Below are positions 9,001-21,200 of a stretch of 64,000 nucleotides of DNA, one piece after another. The notes under the pieces were generated by a model, which saw nothing but the letters and a program-made list of their open reading frames with translations, was not told the origin of the DNA and made no database searches. The translations under genes and the position numbers were made by a program. How positions within the stretch are numbered: position 1 is the stretch's first letter; every line of letters starts with the position of its first letter. Origin of the DNA: Capitella teleta (Eukaryota; Annelida; Polychaeta; Capitellidae); contig KB306344.1 of assembly GCA_000328365.1 (NCBI GenBank), positions 27,036 through 91,035 on the forward strand, read 5' to 3'.

Positions 9001-12000
9001 TGTTTTAGGTTTACAAGCAGATTTTCCCAACACTGTTAGCACAATTATGAGGTGAGAATCTCAGCAGGCATTTTTTTTTATTTTCATTTTTTTCTCCTTT
9101 TAGGACTGGCGAGAAAATTGGCGTCAGTCATTCTGAGATTGACATTGATCTCTGCTGCTCCCTCTGTCAGGTATTTTTGATAGATTTCTCACTGATTTGT
9201 GACTGTTTTATTTATTCATTTATGATACATGTATTCCTCTGATTGTATAATGAGTCTCACCCAACAATGAAGTCATATTTCACTTGTGGACTTTGCAGGC
9301 GCCTCTGGACACGGATGTAGGACCGTCTTCTGCCCTGGCTGCTACTCAGTTCTCAGAGGTCGTCTCCCGGGGCAACCGCCAATCATCTCGTTGCTCATCT
9401 GAGGCCACAGAGTGTTGTGGACAGGGAGATGGATCGTGTCAGTCTTCTACTAGGTAACACAAGTCAATTCATCTCAGTGGCAACATGCCTCGAATCTAAA
9501 TACAGTCGGCCCTCATTAATCCGAGTTTTTATGAATTCAACTCCCTCAATAACCCGACTCGATGCTCGGGGACCAATTGATCGCAGTGCTGATTGGACTT
9601 ATTAACTTGATTCCCTTAAAAATCGGACTCCGACTTCAAATTTTGGCGACCGAATCAAAGTTTCCCTGTATAATCTGCCATGTTGGCGTCATTCTTTGAT
9701 GTTCAAACTACAGAAACCACGATCGTTCAAGGTTATTGTCCAGAAGAAAAGGTCTGTTTGTGTTATATTTAGAGCATTTGGCAACGACCTGCTTTGATAA
9801 AGGTATTAGCTGTCACAAAAAAAAACATTTCTTCTTTGTCTGTATATTTACAGGGTTTTTTGAATAAGCTTCAATCAGAGAAACAAGTCGATTAACTGTG
9901 GTCTCACAAATACACAACATAACAATTATTTAATGCCGACACAAAGGAGTTGACTCGGTGCAGGTTGCGTAACAGCACAAGACGAGCGCTTCTCAATTGT
10001 TTTGGCCGTAAACCGTGCAAGCTGTGAACAAATTTACCAAGGAACATCACACCGTGCGTCCGATTGGCTGATCTTGATGAGCAGGAGCAGTCGGGAAGGC
10101 TTAGCGTAAACTAAACACATGCAATCTTTCGTTCTTCCATCATTGCTTCCATTGATTTCGTTGTTGAACTACATCCACCGCTGAGGCGAATTTTTTTGTT
10201 GATCCGACTCCCTCGTTAATCCCACCGAAATCACTGGCAACGAATCTGGTTGGATTAATGAGGGTCGACTGTATCTGGGTTATTCTATTTGTGTGGGAAT
10301 ATTTGTTTATCTTCTGGAAATTGTTCTCATGTGTCATACTTCAATGCATAATTCATTATTCAAATTTCCTTGTAACATCCAATTCTGCCTGCATGAAATT
10401 GTTCCCCTGTTGATTATATTGGTCACAGCATGCGAGTTAGTACACCCGGCGGTACCCAAGCTCAAATGCCCAAATGCTCAGACACGAATCAGTCTCATTG
10501 GCTCTCTTGCTCCAGATCGTAAAGACTGAGCATAATTAATTAAGTAATTCTTGTTTTAGAAGAGGCATGAAATCAATATCAGGATTAATTAACTGCATTG
10601 CCACGATATATATTGTTTTACATATTTAATGAGGCGAGAAACGAAGAATTGCTGACTTTCTTGAGAGGTTTTTTCATTTCTCACAATTTTAATCTACAAC
10701 CTGCAGACCCCATACATGATACATAGTGGGAAAATACATTATATTCCTCACTCATTGATGCAAGAATCGTTATGCTGAGTCTTCTTGATCCGGAGCACCG
10801 GCCATTTTAAAATTCCGCCCAGGGAGCCAAATGTGATCGTTATGTAACCGAGGACTGCGGATAATCGGCGGTTACATCTTGTGGAATTAGCGAGTGAGCC
10901 TAATTGAGGATGAAATTTCCTCGCTGCTGATTTACTGTGCATCTGGTGTTTTGTAATAACCAGCAACTGTGGAATTCTCTGTCTGGGTGAATAAGATGCG
11001 TTGTATGCCACAAGTCTTCAAAACACAAACTGTATGCTTTTTGTGTAAGTCTTGAGTTGTGTGCATAATTATATTTTTGTTTCCGTATTGAGTTCAGTAA
11101 AACCCGTGTTAGCGACCACCTGCCCAAAGCGACCACCCTAAAATCCGCCCGACCACTTTAACATGTATGTGACCCTGTATTCAGCGACCACCTGTACAAC
11201 GCGACCAGCGACCGGTCATTATCGGCCCCTATTGACCCTGTGTTAAACGACTCGTCGCTTGTTGGGCATTCATGCGTGCGTCGAAGTTTTCACGGCTTGC
11301 CTACAGCTTGTGCCAAGAATTTGGAGACAATTCTTTGACGAACTGTAAAAAACGCGCAAAGACTAGTTCCATGGAAAGTGTCGGCTATTTAGTCAAGCAC
11401 GAGAAAATCTGCGAAAGAAAGATGGAGAAATGAATACCCCGTCTGAAAAATAATGCGGCATACAATAAACTACTATTACGTGTCCCTGTACGTCAGGATT
11501 TAAACACCTTGAATCATGTGTGTATGTCACAAGTCATGTGTGTATGTCACAAGCCATGTGTGTATGTCACAAGTCATGTACAATTGGCACCATCAAAGTC
11601 TCTTATTTCTCGTGTTATTGTCATGTTACTAGCTCAAAATCTTCCAACGTTCTCGTGCTAGACTCTAAATGGCCAGAGGGCTTAGGTTTTGGTATAATTG
11701 ATTGGTCAATTGCTTCCTTCGAAGGCATTGAGTTCGATTATTAATTATTATTCATTATTATTCATTATTGAGTTCGATCATCCCAGCACCCCACAGCTGC
11801 ATGGTTTATACTGGCCTGGGTGAGAGGACTGGTTGGTATCTGCACATATCATTTGTTGTAAACAATGCAGGATTTCTCGAATAATGATCGATTATTCAAA
11901 TTCCACACAATTCTCTTTCTCACCCGCACAGTTAAGGATATGCAAATGATAAGCCAGACACTTACCGTCATTCGTACCCCACTGTGATTCTAGTTTCGAT

Positions 12001-14444
12001 CGTCTCTTCTTTTTCCTTGTCAATCATAACGTACTTTTTATGCGTTATGTTTCTCATACTGCATCCCTACCATTATGAGCTTGCAATTCAAAATCCAACA
12101 GCGAAAGTGACGGCAGCGCATAGCAGACATAAGTGGAGGACCATTAAGAGAGAATCGTATTCTGAATTGTATTCGTAGAATATTCTGGTGCATTCTACAT
12201 CATTCCGTAACAATCGATGAATCAACAAGATAAAGTAGAAAGCAATCTCCTTCTAGTACATTCCATGATGTTCTAATTGCAATGGATTGTTCTCCGTGCC
12301 GGTAGTGTGTATTGCTTTTATTATTATTATTTTATTATTATTTATTTTTATTTTTATTTTATTTTTTATTATTATTTTTATTTATTTATTTATTATTTTT
12401 TTTTGTGTGCATCACTTGGAAAGAGAAAGGCCGAACGCACAATGCGTTTTGACTGAATCAGTGGTTGATCAAAGTGGACAAGAGATTTTTATGAAAACTC
12501 GTAGGTGTAAACACTAGAAGTCTCTGGAAGAGATATTGTCCTGGAACACTGACGAAGATGGCCGCATCCGAATATGGAGTGGTGTAGAGTTCAGCAGTCT
12601 TCATGATCCGGCCTCTCAAAATGTGTTAGACGTTGGATTCTAAGGGAATTCTTGAAATATATTATGACTAATTGTTAAAAGGAGTGAGCTGTTACAAAAC
12701 ACCTTGTTTATCCAGCTACCTTGATTTCCTTGGAAACGGATAAACTAACAGGCGCGATTTCACAACCAATTTACAACCGCCGTTATATCGGTTTCACTGG
12801 CTGACTGCAACCCTATGCCGACAGTGGAGGTCGATGGGCGTTATGATTCGGTGACTCTGCAGTGCTGCCCAACTGCATAACAAGGCCGGGCGTTGTGTAC
12901 TGCTGTCTACGGTGGTATACAGGCTAAGAACCCTTGGGATTTATCGATAAGAGCATGGGGAAATGCCGGTCCCGGGCCTTCTGTTGGATGGAGCCGTAAC
13001 ATGCCTCATGACAAACGCGTTATCGGCTTCATGACATTATGCATAAGTTACCAAGAATCAAGACGCCATTGCAAAATACACTCAATAATAATGGAGCCCG
13101 ACTTCTTCATAATATGCTAAATTTTATAAAACACTCAATTCGGTATTTTATTTCAGTATTCCTGCGATTGGGTGTCTTCTGTTTATGATAAATTTGGATA
13201 ATAATATATTGGCCAGGAGTAGGGATGAACCTCTTGCCCCTTGACTCTCAGAGGGAAGCACCCCCCATTCCTCCTCCTCTCCTTCTGGCCTTTACTAGCT
13301 GTAGTATCGCTTGAATATGCTGACCACCGCAAGCAAATAAAATAAGCGCTGGAAGAAGGACACCATCCCTGGGAGCACAAACATGCAATCAACGCCGCTG
13401 ATCACTGAACGGAGCCTCTTCCTCTGCTCGACATCGTGTCAATCTGAGAGCCAGCGAAATGACTGGCAGGCAAAGCCAACAATATAAGTTTATGTCTTGT
13501 GAGGTATTTGCTGCCCTGGACGCTTGACCACTTGGCTGTCAGTCGACCAGCGGTCAAGCTGACCTGTGCATGCGCGGGTGCTGGCTAATATTAATTGAAT
13601 CACTCGGTACGTTTGTTGTTGTTGATGATGGTTGGTCAATCTGTTGATGTGATCATTCTACTATGAGCATTGCATGTTAGAGTGTTCCTGGTTAAAGAGC
13701 GAACTGTTCGTTCATATCGATACATTTCTGTGAAGAGCACGAAGTGATTTTGTCATTAGAGGTTTCAGGGAAACACAGAGAAAGCCAATGTTACAAACAA
13801 ACCTCTGAAGAAGACTTGCAATTTTCTCTACAATGCGATTGAGTTCTGAGAGTTTTTATTTAGAATCATTGACCATGCACACACGTACACACATGTATGC
13901 TAACTTTAAATATCAATTTCTGGTTTGTATAATTCAGTTTCGTTGATGTGCTTGTTACAGATGTGAGTTGCCGGACCTACGCAGATCCCTTTGTTACGGG
14001 TGTCGCCTGATGTGCAAAGATCTGGTTGGTCCTCCTCCTACGTTTTGTAGAATTTCTTATTCTAGAGAAACTTTCTTCAGAAGGACACCAGTCTCCTGCC
14101 TGCTTCCGTCCAGTCAAACGCTTTGCAAGTGAAAAACCGGTGAGTGGAATGAGATTCACGAATCAGCCATTTTGTGTCCATCATGCTGTCGGCCATTTTG
14201 TGTCCAGCTTTTTTCCCCCCATTTTGCATGAAAGAAATGTTCAGCTCACGACCTGTTTGCATGCATTACCATGCTTCCAGCCGATGTTTGTGCTGCGTTT
14301 TAATGAAAAGATATTCATTGGTCTAATATTGACCCTTGTGGTAGCCAAACATAGTGTCCATCTAGTGGTCATTTTATCCTTTTCAGGGCTGAGATGCGGG
14401 CGTCCATTCAAAATTTCCTCATAGAAGATGACGACGCCAAGTGA
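6070..14444 (+). CDS. CTU2: CTU2 (Ncs2), cytosolic tRNA 2-thiolation protein subunit 2
   Basis: CTU2 pairs with CTU1 to place the 2-thio group on wobble uridine 34 of tRNA-Lys, -Glu and -Gln, using sulfur carried by URM1 (family knowledge). Fourteen exons join in phase to 452 aa plus stop: 6070-6125, 6186-6263, 6500-6699, 6801-6910, 6960-7126, 7232-7367, 7438-7487, 8841-8916, 8969-9051, 9104-9170, 9299-9453, 13961-14024, 14081-14139 and 14387-14444. Seen marks: N-terminal CxxC pairs (C25-C28, C44-C47), the PP-loop-like SGGPAS (77-82, lacking the catalytic-type Asp as in other CTU2 proteins), VTFVRPMR, FPNTVSTIMRTGEK, CCSLC (336-340), LCYGCR (403-408) and an acidic FLIEDDD C-terminus. Human CTU2 is about 515 aa. 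Intron 4 (49 nt) is GC-AG. Intron 12 (56 nt, donor GTTGGT) is inferred because without it the frame meets a stop. MITEs fill introns 7 and 11. Confidence 0.93.
7541..8251. mobile_element. MITE with TTAA target duplication, in CTU2 intron 7
   Basis: The element is 7545-8247 (703 bp). Its ends are imperfect 14-bp inverted repeats, AGGGATGGGGAACT at the left and the complement of AGGGAGGGAGAACT at the right, each flanked by TTAA. The left-end motif recurs inside near 8081 (GATGGGGAACT). A TTAA duplication is the hallmark of piggyBac-type transposition; no transposase is present, so this is a non-autonomous copy. It makes up half of the 1353-nt intron. Confidence 0.75.
9501..10273. mobile_element. 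Non-autonomous pogo/Tigger-like MITE in CTU2 intron 11
   Basis: The element is 9503-10271 (769 bp), bounded by TA on both sides (9501-9502, 10272-10273). The ends are inverted repeats of about 22 bp, CAGTCGGCCCTCATTAATCC at the left against CAGTCGACCCTCATTAATCC read inward from the right, with a second inverted block (ACTCCCTCAATAACCC and ACTCCCTCGTTAATCCC) just inside. The CAG terminus and TA duplication fit Tc1/mariner relatives of the pogo/Tigger branch. The interior has no open transposase frame. Confidence 0.8.
11095..11234 (+). mobile_element. Short Tigger-like MITE, copy 1, in CTU2 intron 11
   Basis: A 140-bp block starting CAGTAAAACCCGTGTTAGCG and made of repeated GCGACCACC units; its right side is a degenerate inverted version (GGTCATTATCGGCCCCTATTG). 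A related right end lies at 14661-14742, which confirms a dispersed family. There is no clear TA duplication, so the ends have decayed. Confidence 0.6.
11514..11580. repeat. 20-bp tandem repeat, about 3.3 copies
   Basis: The unit TCATGTGTGTATGTCACAAG repeats three times with one base change (TCATG to CCATG), then starts a fourth copy. It is a small minisatellite within CTU2 intron 11. Confidence 0.9.
12310..12404. repeat. TTA/TTTA-type simple repeat
   Basis: About 95 bp of interrupted TTAT and TTATTT units in CTU2 intron 11, almost free of G and C. Confidence 0.85.
12789..13000 (+). mobile_element. tRNA-derived SINE, copy B
   Basis: Plus-strand copy of the SINE seen at 2419-2766. It keeps GGTTTCACTGGCTGACTGCAA in the head, TGGGCGTTATGATT, the GTGACTCTGCAG body, TTTATCGATAAGAG and GGAGCCGTAA. 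It has lost the B-box segment, about 40 bp of the middle and part of the tail. The body is better preserved than head or tail. It lies in CTU2 intron 11. Confidence 0.75.
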
Positions 14445-14522
14445 CGTTCCCTCTTCTATTGTGTGCCTCATGAATGGCGTTGACCTCATTGCTATTTATG
14501 TACAGTATGAAATGAAACATTC

Positions 14523-14528
14523 AATAAA
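14523..14528 (+). other. Polyadenylation signal of CTU2
   Basis: AATAAATAAA begins 79 nt after the CTU2 stop codon. Position and strand fit the mRNA 3' end. Confidence 0.6.
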
Positions 14529-14660
14529 TAAAAATACCCAAAAAATCCTAAATCTATTCTTCAGAAATGAAATTGCAAACATTAAGAGCGAAGGTTCAAA
14601 GGGTCACCTGAAGATAATTACTGTGTCTGGCTGTGTGATCAATTTATCATTCCGTCGGAG

Positions 14661-14742
14661 TAAGCGGTATTCAGCGACCGCCTGTCTTAAGCAATCCTTT
14701 GAAATCGGTCCTCAGAGTGGTCATTATGGACGGGTTTTATTG
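14661..14742 (+). mobile_element. Tigger-like MITE, copy 2, right end
   Basis: Shares GTATTCAGCGACC with copy 1 at 11095-11234 and ends in GGTCATTATGGACGGGTTTT followed by ATTG and then TA, the inverted counterpart of the copy 1 start (CAGTAAAACCCG). The left part is missing. It lies just beyond the CTU2 3' end. Confidence 0.6.
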
Positions 14743-15009
14743 TAGAATAAATGAGATCATAATATACATGTTATGTACTTGGAAGACTTGTCTCCCGTTG
14801 CATGCGTTAGAATGGTGATTTGCACCATATGTTGTGAAACCTTGTACACGTTTCAAGTTCAATGACTTTGTTGATGTTGTAAATGATGCAATGAGTGCAT
14901 AACTTCCGTTGATCACAGAACGTGACTCACCCAGCGGCGCCGTTTCAACGGGGAAAGATCGTGAAACCAGCTTTGAACTATATCCTCGGAACTTCACCAT
15001 GGAACGAGA

Positions 15010-15290
15010 GTGGTAGGGTCGGACAATTTCTACATTCACAGGATCGCAAACATTCGTCGACATTTGCTTTGGTTAAAACCCGTCTTGACTTCCATAACAC
15101 ACTCCTTGCAAGCATCACTGACGAGCTGCGGAGACGCCTCCAGGTGGAAAATAATACAGCGAGATTGGTTACTGGCACAGTCTCACAAGTATTACGCCTA
15201 GTAGCACATCCAACCAGTGCTGAAAATTAAGTACAGGAGCAGCTATATCGAGTCACGTTTAAAACTCTCACCGTCATTTGTACGTAAATC
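15010..15290 (+). mobile_element. LINE reverse-transcriptase fragment (CR1/L2/Jockey-like group)
   Basis: Three overlapping pieces in different frames match the C-terminal end of non-LTR reverse transcriptases in order: FYIHRIANIRRHL (from about 15028), then LVKTRLDFHNTLLA...LRRRLQVENNTARLVTGT (about 15070-15172), then HIQPVLK (from about 15206). In intact members these read like IRRHL, LVTSRLDYCNSLL, LQ.VQNAAARLVTGT and HITPVLKSLHWLP. The frame changes twice and the Tyr-Cys of DYCN is Phe-His, so it is an old, dead, heavily truncated copy. Endonuclease and upstream domains are absent. Confidence 0.75.
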
Positions 15291-18200
15291 ACCGTGCTAT
15301 ACAAGATCGCTGTCATACAATAGAGGAAGAATTATGAGAGTGGACATGTGGGTATAAAAGCCAATGGGGTGATGTCTCTCGGCTCGAGAGCGAATTTCCC
15401 AAATTCTAGGCGGCCAGGCTCGAGCACCAGTCCCCGCTATAACCATGTGCTTCTATACTTCCCATGGCTGAAAAATGCCCGAAAATCACTGTTAACATGG
15501 TCATATCTTTGTTCTACAGAGAGCTTGAGCTTACAAATTTATAAGATATGGAAAGGCAACCATCGTTGATATGTTGTGAAAATATCATAACGATTTTGTA
15601 GATAATTACAGAGTTATTTCACTTTTTTTCCAAACATTATCAGAAAGGTTTTCGATTTTTAAGCGATTGCTAGCTGTCTCCACGCCGAGTCCAGGGAGTG
15701 TTTGTTTTGTAATTAAAGTATTAATTATGCAGCCTCAGTTACTTAATTGGTCTATCTTATTATAACATCATATCACGGAGAATGTTGCGTATACGTGCTG
15801 GTGTTCAAGAAATAAATAATATGAATAATACGAATGAGTACCAATTTGGGCCGATGGAATTAAATTTCAAGGTGACTCCTATCCACCAATAAGATATACA
15901 TGTATATTCTACCTTAATTTTGTGTCATACAATCTCGATTTTTGGGCGAAATATCAAGATTTTAAATTTTTCTCATTTAATTGCAATTAATGGGTCATAC
16001 TCTATTTTCAATTACAATTTAGTGACATACTTGCATGACCAATTGAAGTTATTTTTGGATCACGCTGAACCAGAATACCAGATGGTATTCAATTATTATA
16101 CATATCGAAAATTAATTTCCATGGCATACACGAATGAAAATAAATACACACCTAATCGCAGGAAAACATACCAGCTTTATATATCACATTTTGATTGATT
16201 AAATGATCTAACTTGGACATGAGTTGCTTCTGCTTGCATCTTGTGATCTTGTTAAACGAAACAATATTCCTTATGAATTTTCAGAGAGGTGTGGTTTCAT
16301 TGGCACAGAGAATAAGCAAAATATATAATAATTGATGCAAAATCAATTTAGCTTAAACAATGAAGGTGTCGATTTCATCTTGTGAGTGAGGCATAGCTGT
16401 CTATCCATTTCCCACCCAGGGTCAGTTGGTTTTTTTTGTTTTTTTGTTTTTTTTTTTTTTTCAGAAACGAATGATCCCAGCTGCATGCCGCTGCATCCCC
16501 AGCCACTAAATTTAGATGAAATGGACACCTGACATTGACAGAAGCATTTCTTATATGCTCTTATAGACAAAGAGTGAACTATCAATTATAGGATGCTAGA
16601 GAATCTCCAGCGGTAGCAAGTTAACATTTTCTTTTGCTTAGATATTCATGGGGACAAAAATAGACAGGAAATGTGTACCTGTAATTATGTACACAGTAAT
16701 ACACTGTATATGTATATTCAGCCCACCATGCCAGCCTCCGGGTGGAATACCGACACCAGCGTCCGTGGTTTTGACCGGAGCGATCATTCAAACGTTGATT
16801 CATTGACCACAGTCAGCCATGGTCATCTTAACGGCCATATATGTCCTACCGATGGATGTCCAGCACTCAATATGGCTGTCATCCTTGAACTAATTCTCCT
16901 TGCTTAATAACCACCCAGCGACAGTTTTATGCGCAATTCACACAAATAGCGATAAATTGAAGACAATGACGATGTCAGAGTGAGCTCTCTATTATTCAAC
17001 ATGTTTATTAAGGATTTCGGGTGACAGGGGAAAATCCCGAACGAGTGCTTTAATTTTGAACACCCCTGGACCGTATATCAGATCCAGGGTTGTCAAAATA
17101 CATTCATCACATGGATAAGTTTCGTTGCAGCGAGTACATATCATACAAGGGTCTTTTGTGTACGGGGTAATTGTACTTAAAAGAGGTTAAACAGGCACCT
17201 ATCAACCTCCCAGGTGGAGGCCTTGACGCTTCCAAGAAAGATTGCTGCTAATGACCGAGTCATCACCTCGTATATGCTGAGACCTCTCGCGTGGAGTTGC
17301 TTGTTATCACCTGAGAAATAGGCCAGGCTTCAATTTGTAAATTGAAAAGGTCGAGCGCACGCGCGCTACTGACAACGGTCGCCGTCGCCATAAATTTTGG
17401 CGCCACCATCTCATCCACCGACACCAATCTCAGCGTCCATAATTAATTAAAAATTCGCAAAGCAAACAGCACATCGAGCGGATGAATTATGGAGGCGAGC
17501 TTTTTGATAAATGGTTTCTGATCATTTCGACTGAAGATTCGCGACAGAGGGGCGATTGCCATAGACCATGGCGCCATTTTGATTCGAACTAATGACGCTC
17601 TGATTGTTCATACAGGAAAAAAATAAATCCTCGTTACTTGTCATACGTTTTTTATTCACTTCAAGAGCATTCCAAGAAAGCGTTCTCACCCATTTAGCCC
17701 TCTTGAAATATTCACTGAGTCACTCGATGAACTCCAGCCGGCCAATCGGAGTTCTCGTATTCAGAGCCACAGCACTCCAATGTAGAATCAACACTAGTCC
17801 AAAGTGGACAAGCAAATAGCTCTGGTCATCCCCTTGCCTCCACTGCGTCTGAGCTAGCCCTTGAGATGTCCATGTCGTCGCATTACTGATCATCTTACAC
17901 AGATTCCGATCATGTCTGTGAGTTGACCATGTCCACAAGGCTGTGCTTCCGCAGCGTGAATGACCGTTGTGTGCTCAGCGAAGGCCGGTCGCTGGACTCT
18001 TTGTTCGATTGTTTTCGCCCATTACTGCGTCCGTTTTGTCGAAATGGTCATCAAAGAAATGTCCTTCTGTTTGACCACACAAAGGAAGTTCTTCGCCGAG
18101 GATTTGGACCGTTCTAATTCCGTATGCAAGACTCGCTATATCGAGAGAACATAATTATGGTGACATGTACTAGCAGAAAAAGTACATTTATTTTGTGTGA

Positions 18201-21200
18201 TGATGGAATGTGCTAAATAAAATATGCTGATAATAAAACTACTAAATTCCTTAACCTTTTTAATCATAAATACATGATGTTTGTAAATGTGGGACATATT
18301 TTTGTTGAATCAGAAAGAAAAAAATAAGATGGATAAAAATGACGGAAGAAAAAATCGAAACACGCAAAAAAACAAAAAAAAAACAAAAAAAACCAAAGCC
18401 TAATATTCTGATGTAGTCTTACATGTATGTCGATGTCCAAAAGTAGCCATTGCTTTGTCAGTGGACATGACCTTGATAAGCCGTTCTTTGGAAACGCTGT
18501 GAATGAGAGTACCTATTCCAGGAAGTAAACAATCACAATTACAAGGTTTCTTGTTGCAGAATATATACATCATTATTCACAAAACAAAGAAAGCATTGAA
18601 TGCACGAAGGATACGCCAACGGACAATTACAACAGAATGCATATAAAGCTGCCATGAAGCCAGCATGATCGATGAGAATTCACTGAAACACACTCCCCTT
18701 GTTTAGAAATAACACAAAGAAAAGTTTGCTTCATTACACTGTTGAGCATAGGTGTGGCAATTGAAATGGCACTTGAGCAGCCTCTGTGTGAGAGGCTCTG
18801 TCTTCTAGTCAACAGGATGCCAAGCAAAACCTCACCTGTTCGGACGCGTGTATATTAGGCACAGACAAGAGATGCGACACCGGACATTAGCCGAGGGGAA
18901 GAAATGGGAGGGTGTCGATGTGAGGGATAAACACCTCTCGCTTTCTTATGATCAGTTAACGAGGTCAAAATAGACCTTATGACTACGTGTCAGGCAGGCT
19001 GAGGTGTCTGGCACATCCATCTCAATGTTGCTTTTGAGGTAATTATGATCTGTTCTTGATCAAACAACACTGATGCATGACCCTCGCTGCTAAGCCACTT
19101 TATTATCGCTCAAATTATAACTTTTGCAGGCGGTGTTCATTTCGTCCGTGATGACGACAAACACGTGGTGCAGTCGTTATGTTGCCCTAATTGCTACTCT
19201 GACACCTTCATTTTTTTCTTCCTTTTTCTTCTGTGAGCGAAAGGGGCAATCAATGACTCTCAATAAGAAATGTAGTTATGCAAAATGGAGCATTGTTATT
19301 GACATTACGTTAGATCACTTAAATCCATTCCCCCATCAAAGCAAGCATCCGTCGGCCTGCTACCATCATATGCTAGCCTATAACTCTCCAATATATCGGT
19401 GCTAATGCGACGTCACATGTTTTCTAAACCGAACTCATTCTCATAAAGCACTCAATTGAACGCTTTCTCTTTTCCACGACTGTGTCGCACTCCACAGATT
19501 TAACACAATGTGTTTAGATCAGTGTTCATAAAATATTAATGTGCAATTGATTGGTTTCTTTTGCGTTTGTACCAACATTGGATGACTTCATCAAGAAACA
19601 GAAGCCAAGGGTTAAAAAAACGATTCCTAGAAGCGTTTGTAGAAATCCATGAGTTTTATTCTTATGCTTGGAATTTGCAACAATGAGGAGATTTTCTCAA
19701 GTAGAAATACATTTATTATGAGCGCAAAACTCCAAAACAAACCGAGACGGATCAATTTACAATGCACAGCACTCTGTCCATGTGGGCATTGTTGAACTCT
19801 GCCATTGTTTATAATTTTATGGTGTTATCCAAAGGTACACTGTTGCTATTAGTGATGGTATTCGTGCGCTCTTGCCTTCCATTAAGTTGAGCTGAGTTTC
19901 GCATGTTACCATGTTTATGAGGATAGAATACTGTCTCTATATGTCTTGTGTTAAAGAAAAGGAGCGACAAAGCTGTTTACGTGTATACTCTGAAGTCTCT
20001 CTGATCAAGTACAGAAAACCACACCCCTGGTTTCTACTTCATTTATTCCCAATCACCGGAATATATTGCGAAAATTGGCGCCAGTTTGAAGACAAAATTT
20101 TGAACCATTTCTCGTATTCAAGCAAGTTAAGTATAGCTTCCATGGTTACAGTTGCAACAGAAAATGCACAATATATATTTTGCGCGGGGTCATCTCCACT
20201 GCTGAGCTGACCATGAAATGACCTTGACCGAATATAAAGTTACAAACCATGCCATGAAGAGGCATAAGCCGTCGTCTGGTTTGACCTCCCACTCGTTCGG
20301 TGCGCGTTGGTGTCGCGCGGGGCCCAGTCAAAGCGGCGTCTGATTCACGCTGATGGGCATTCTACTTGAGCGATGGTCGTCCGTGAATCGGAGAATATTG
20401 TAATAATGTCAAAATGTGGGATTTGCTTATTGAAGACGAGTGACAGAAGGACAATCGCGAGGAAACAAGCACAGTTGTGTCAATCGCTGGATGTGATGAA
20501 TGTCTCTTCATCATTCGACCGCATTGCAGCGATGTTCTCACTTCGAACGCCACCAATAAAATATCGACCTGCATTTGAACATTGTGTGCCCCATTCTGAT
20601 ATACTGAATGAACTATTGGTAATTCTTCAATAGGAAAATTTTGCGTGGTGTTGGATATTTCAATGCTCATAAATTCAAAGTTTCATTACCTAGGAATTGC
20701 AGGCATTGATTGGAGTTTGAGGTTGGAAGCGTTAGATGGGCGAGATCATAAGAGGGGAAGGAAAGTGTGATCAAATCGAAAATTGAATTCACCCTTCCAG
20801 GAATCTGATCTTGGAGGTCGATGCGTTGATGAACTGCATGGCTCTGACAAACTAATTTCAATCCCGTTTGTTTATTATTTTCAATGATGATTGAGAGTTT
20901 TAATGCTACGCCATATACTACCTATCATTACAGTGTAGTTCAGTGGAATTACCGAAATGGTGTTGTCATTACGAGTGTCGGAACATTGCCTCCATCCTTG
21001 AGCTACATCTTTGTAGAAAGGCTACTCTAACGGCCTGTTGATGAGGGGGCTTGACCAGCACAGGTTCTCATTTATACAGATGCTGTAATAGCTGGCTAGC
21101 GTGGCGGCTCACATCAGTCATCACTCGTTACGCGAAAAAGACAATTGTGTGCAGTCATCTTATGTTTCACGGAATCAGCAAGCATCTCTACTCAACAATA

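Noticed and set aside
8917-9009. Acceptor TTTTAG at 9008 for CTU2 exon 9
   Set aside because: It breaks the reading frame; the acceptor at 8968 keeps phase and adds PKGLEGLTSDFVLG, matching the region before LQADFPNTVSTIMR.
11514-11580. CRISPR-like array
   Set aside because: Only about three head-to-tail 20-bp units without unique spacers, in an intron of an animal gene.
20145-20340. Possible gene start in GC-richer DNA near 20.3 kb
   Set aside because: No frame of note, no splice sites in a consistent order and no homology.
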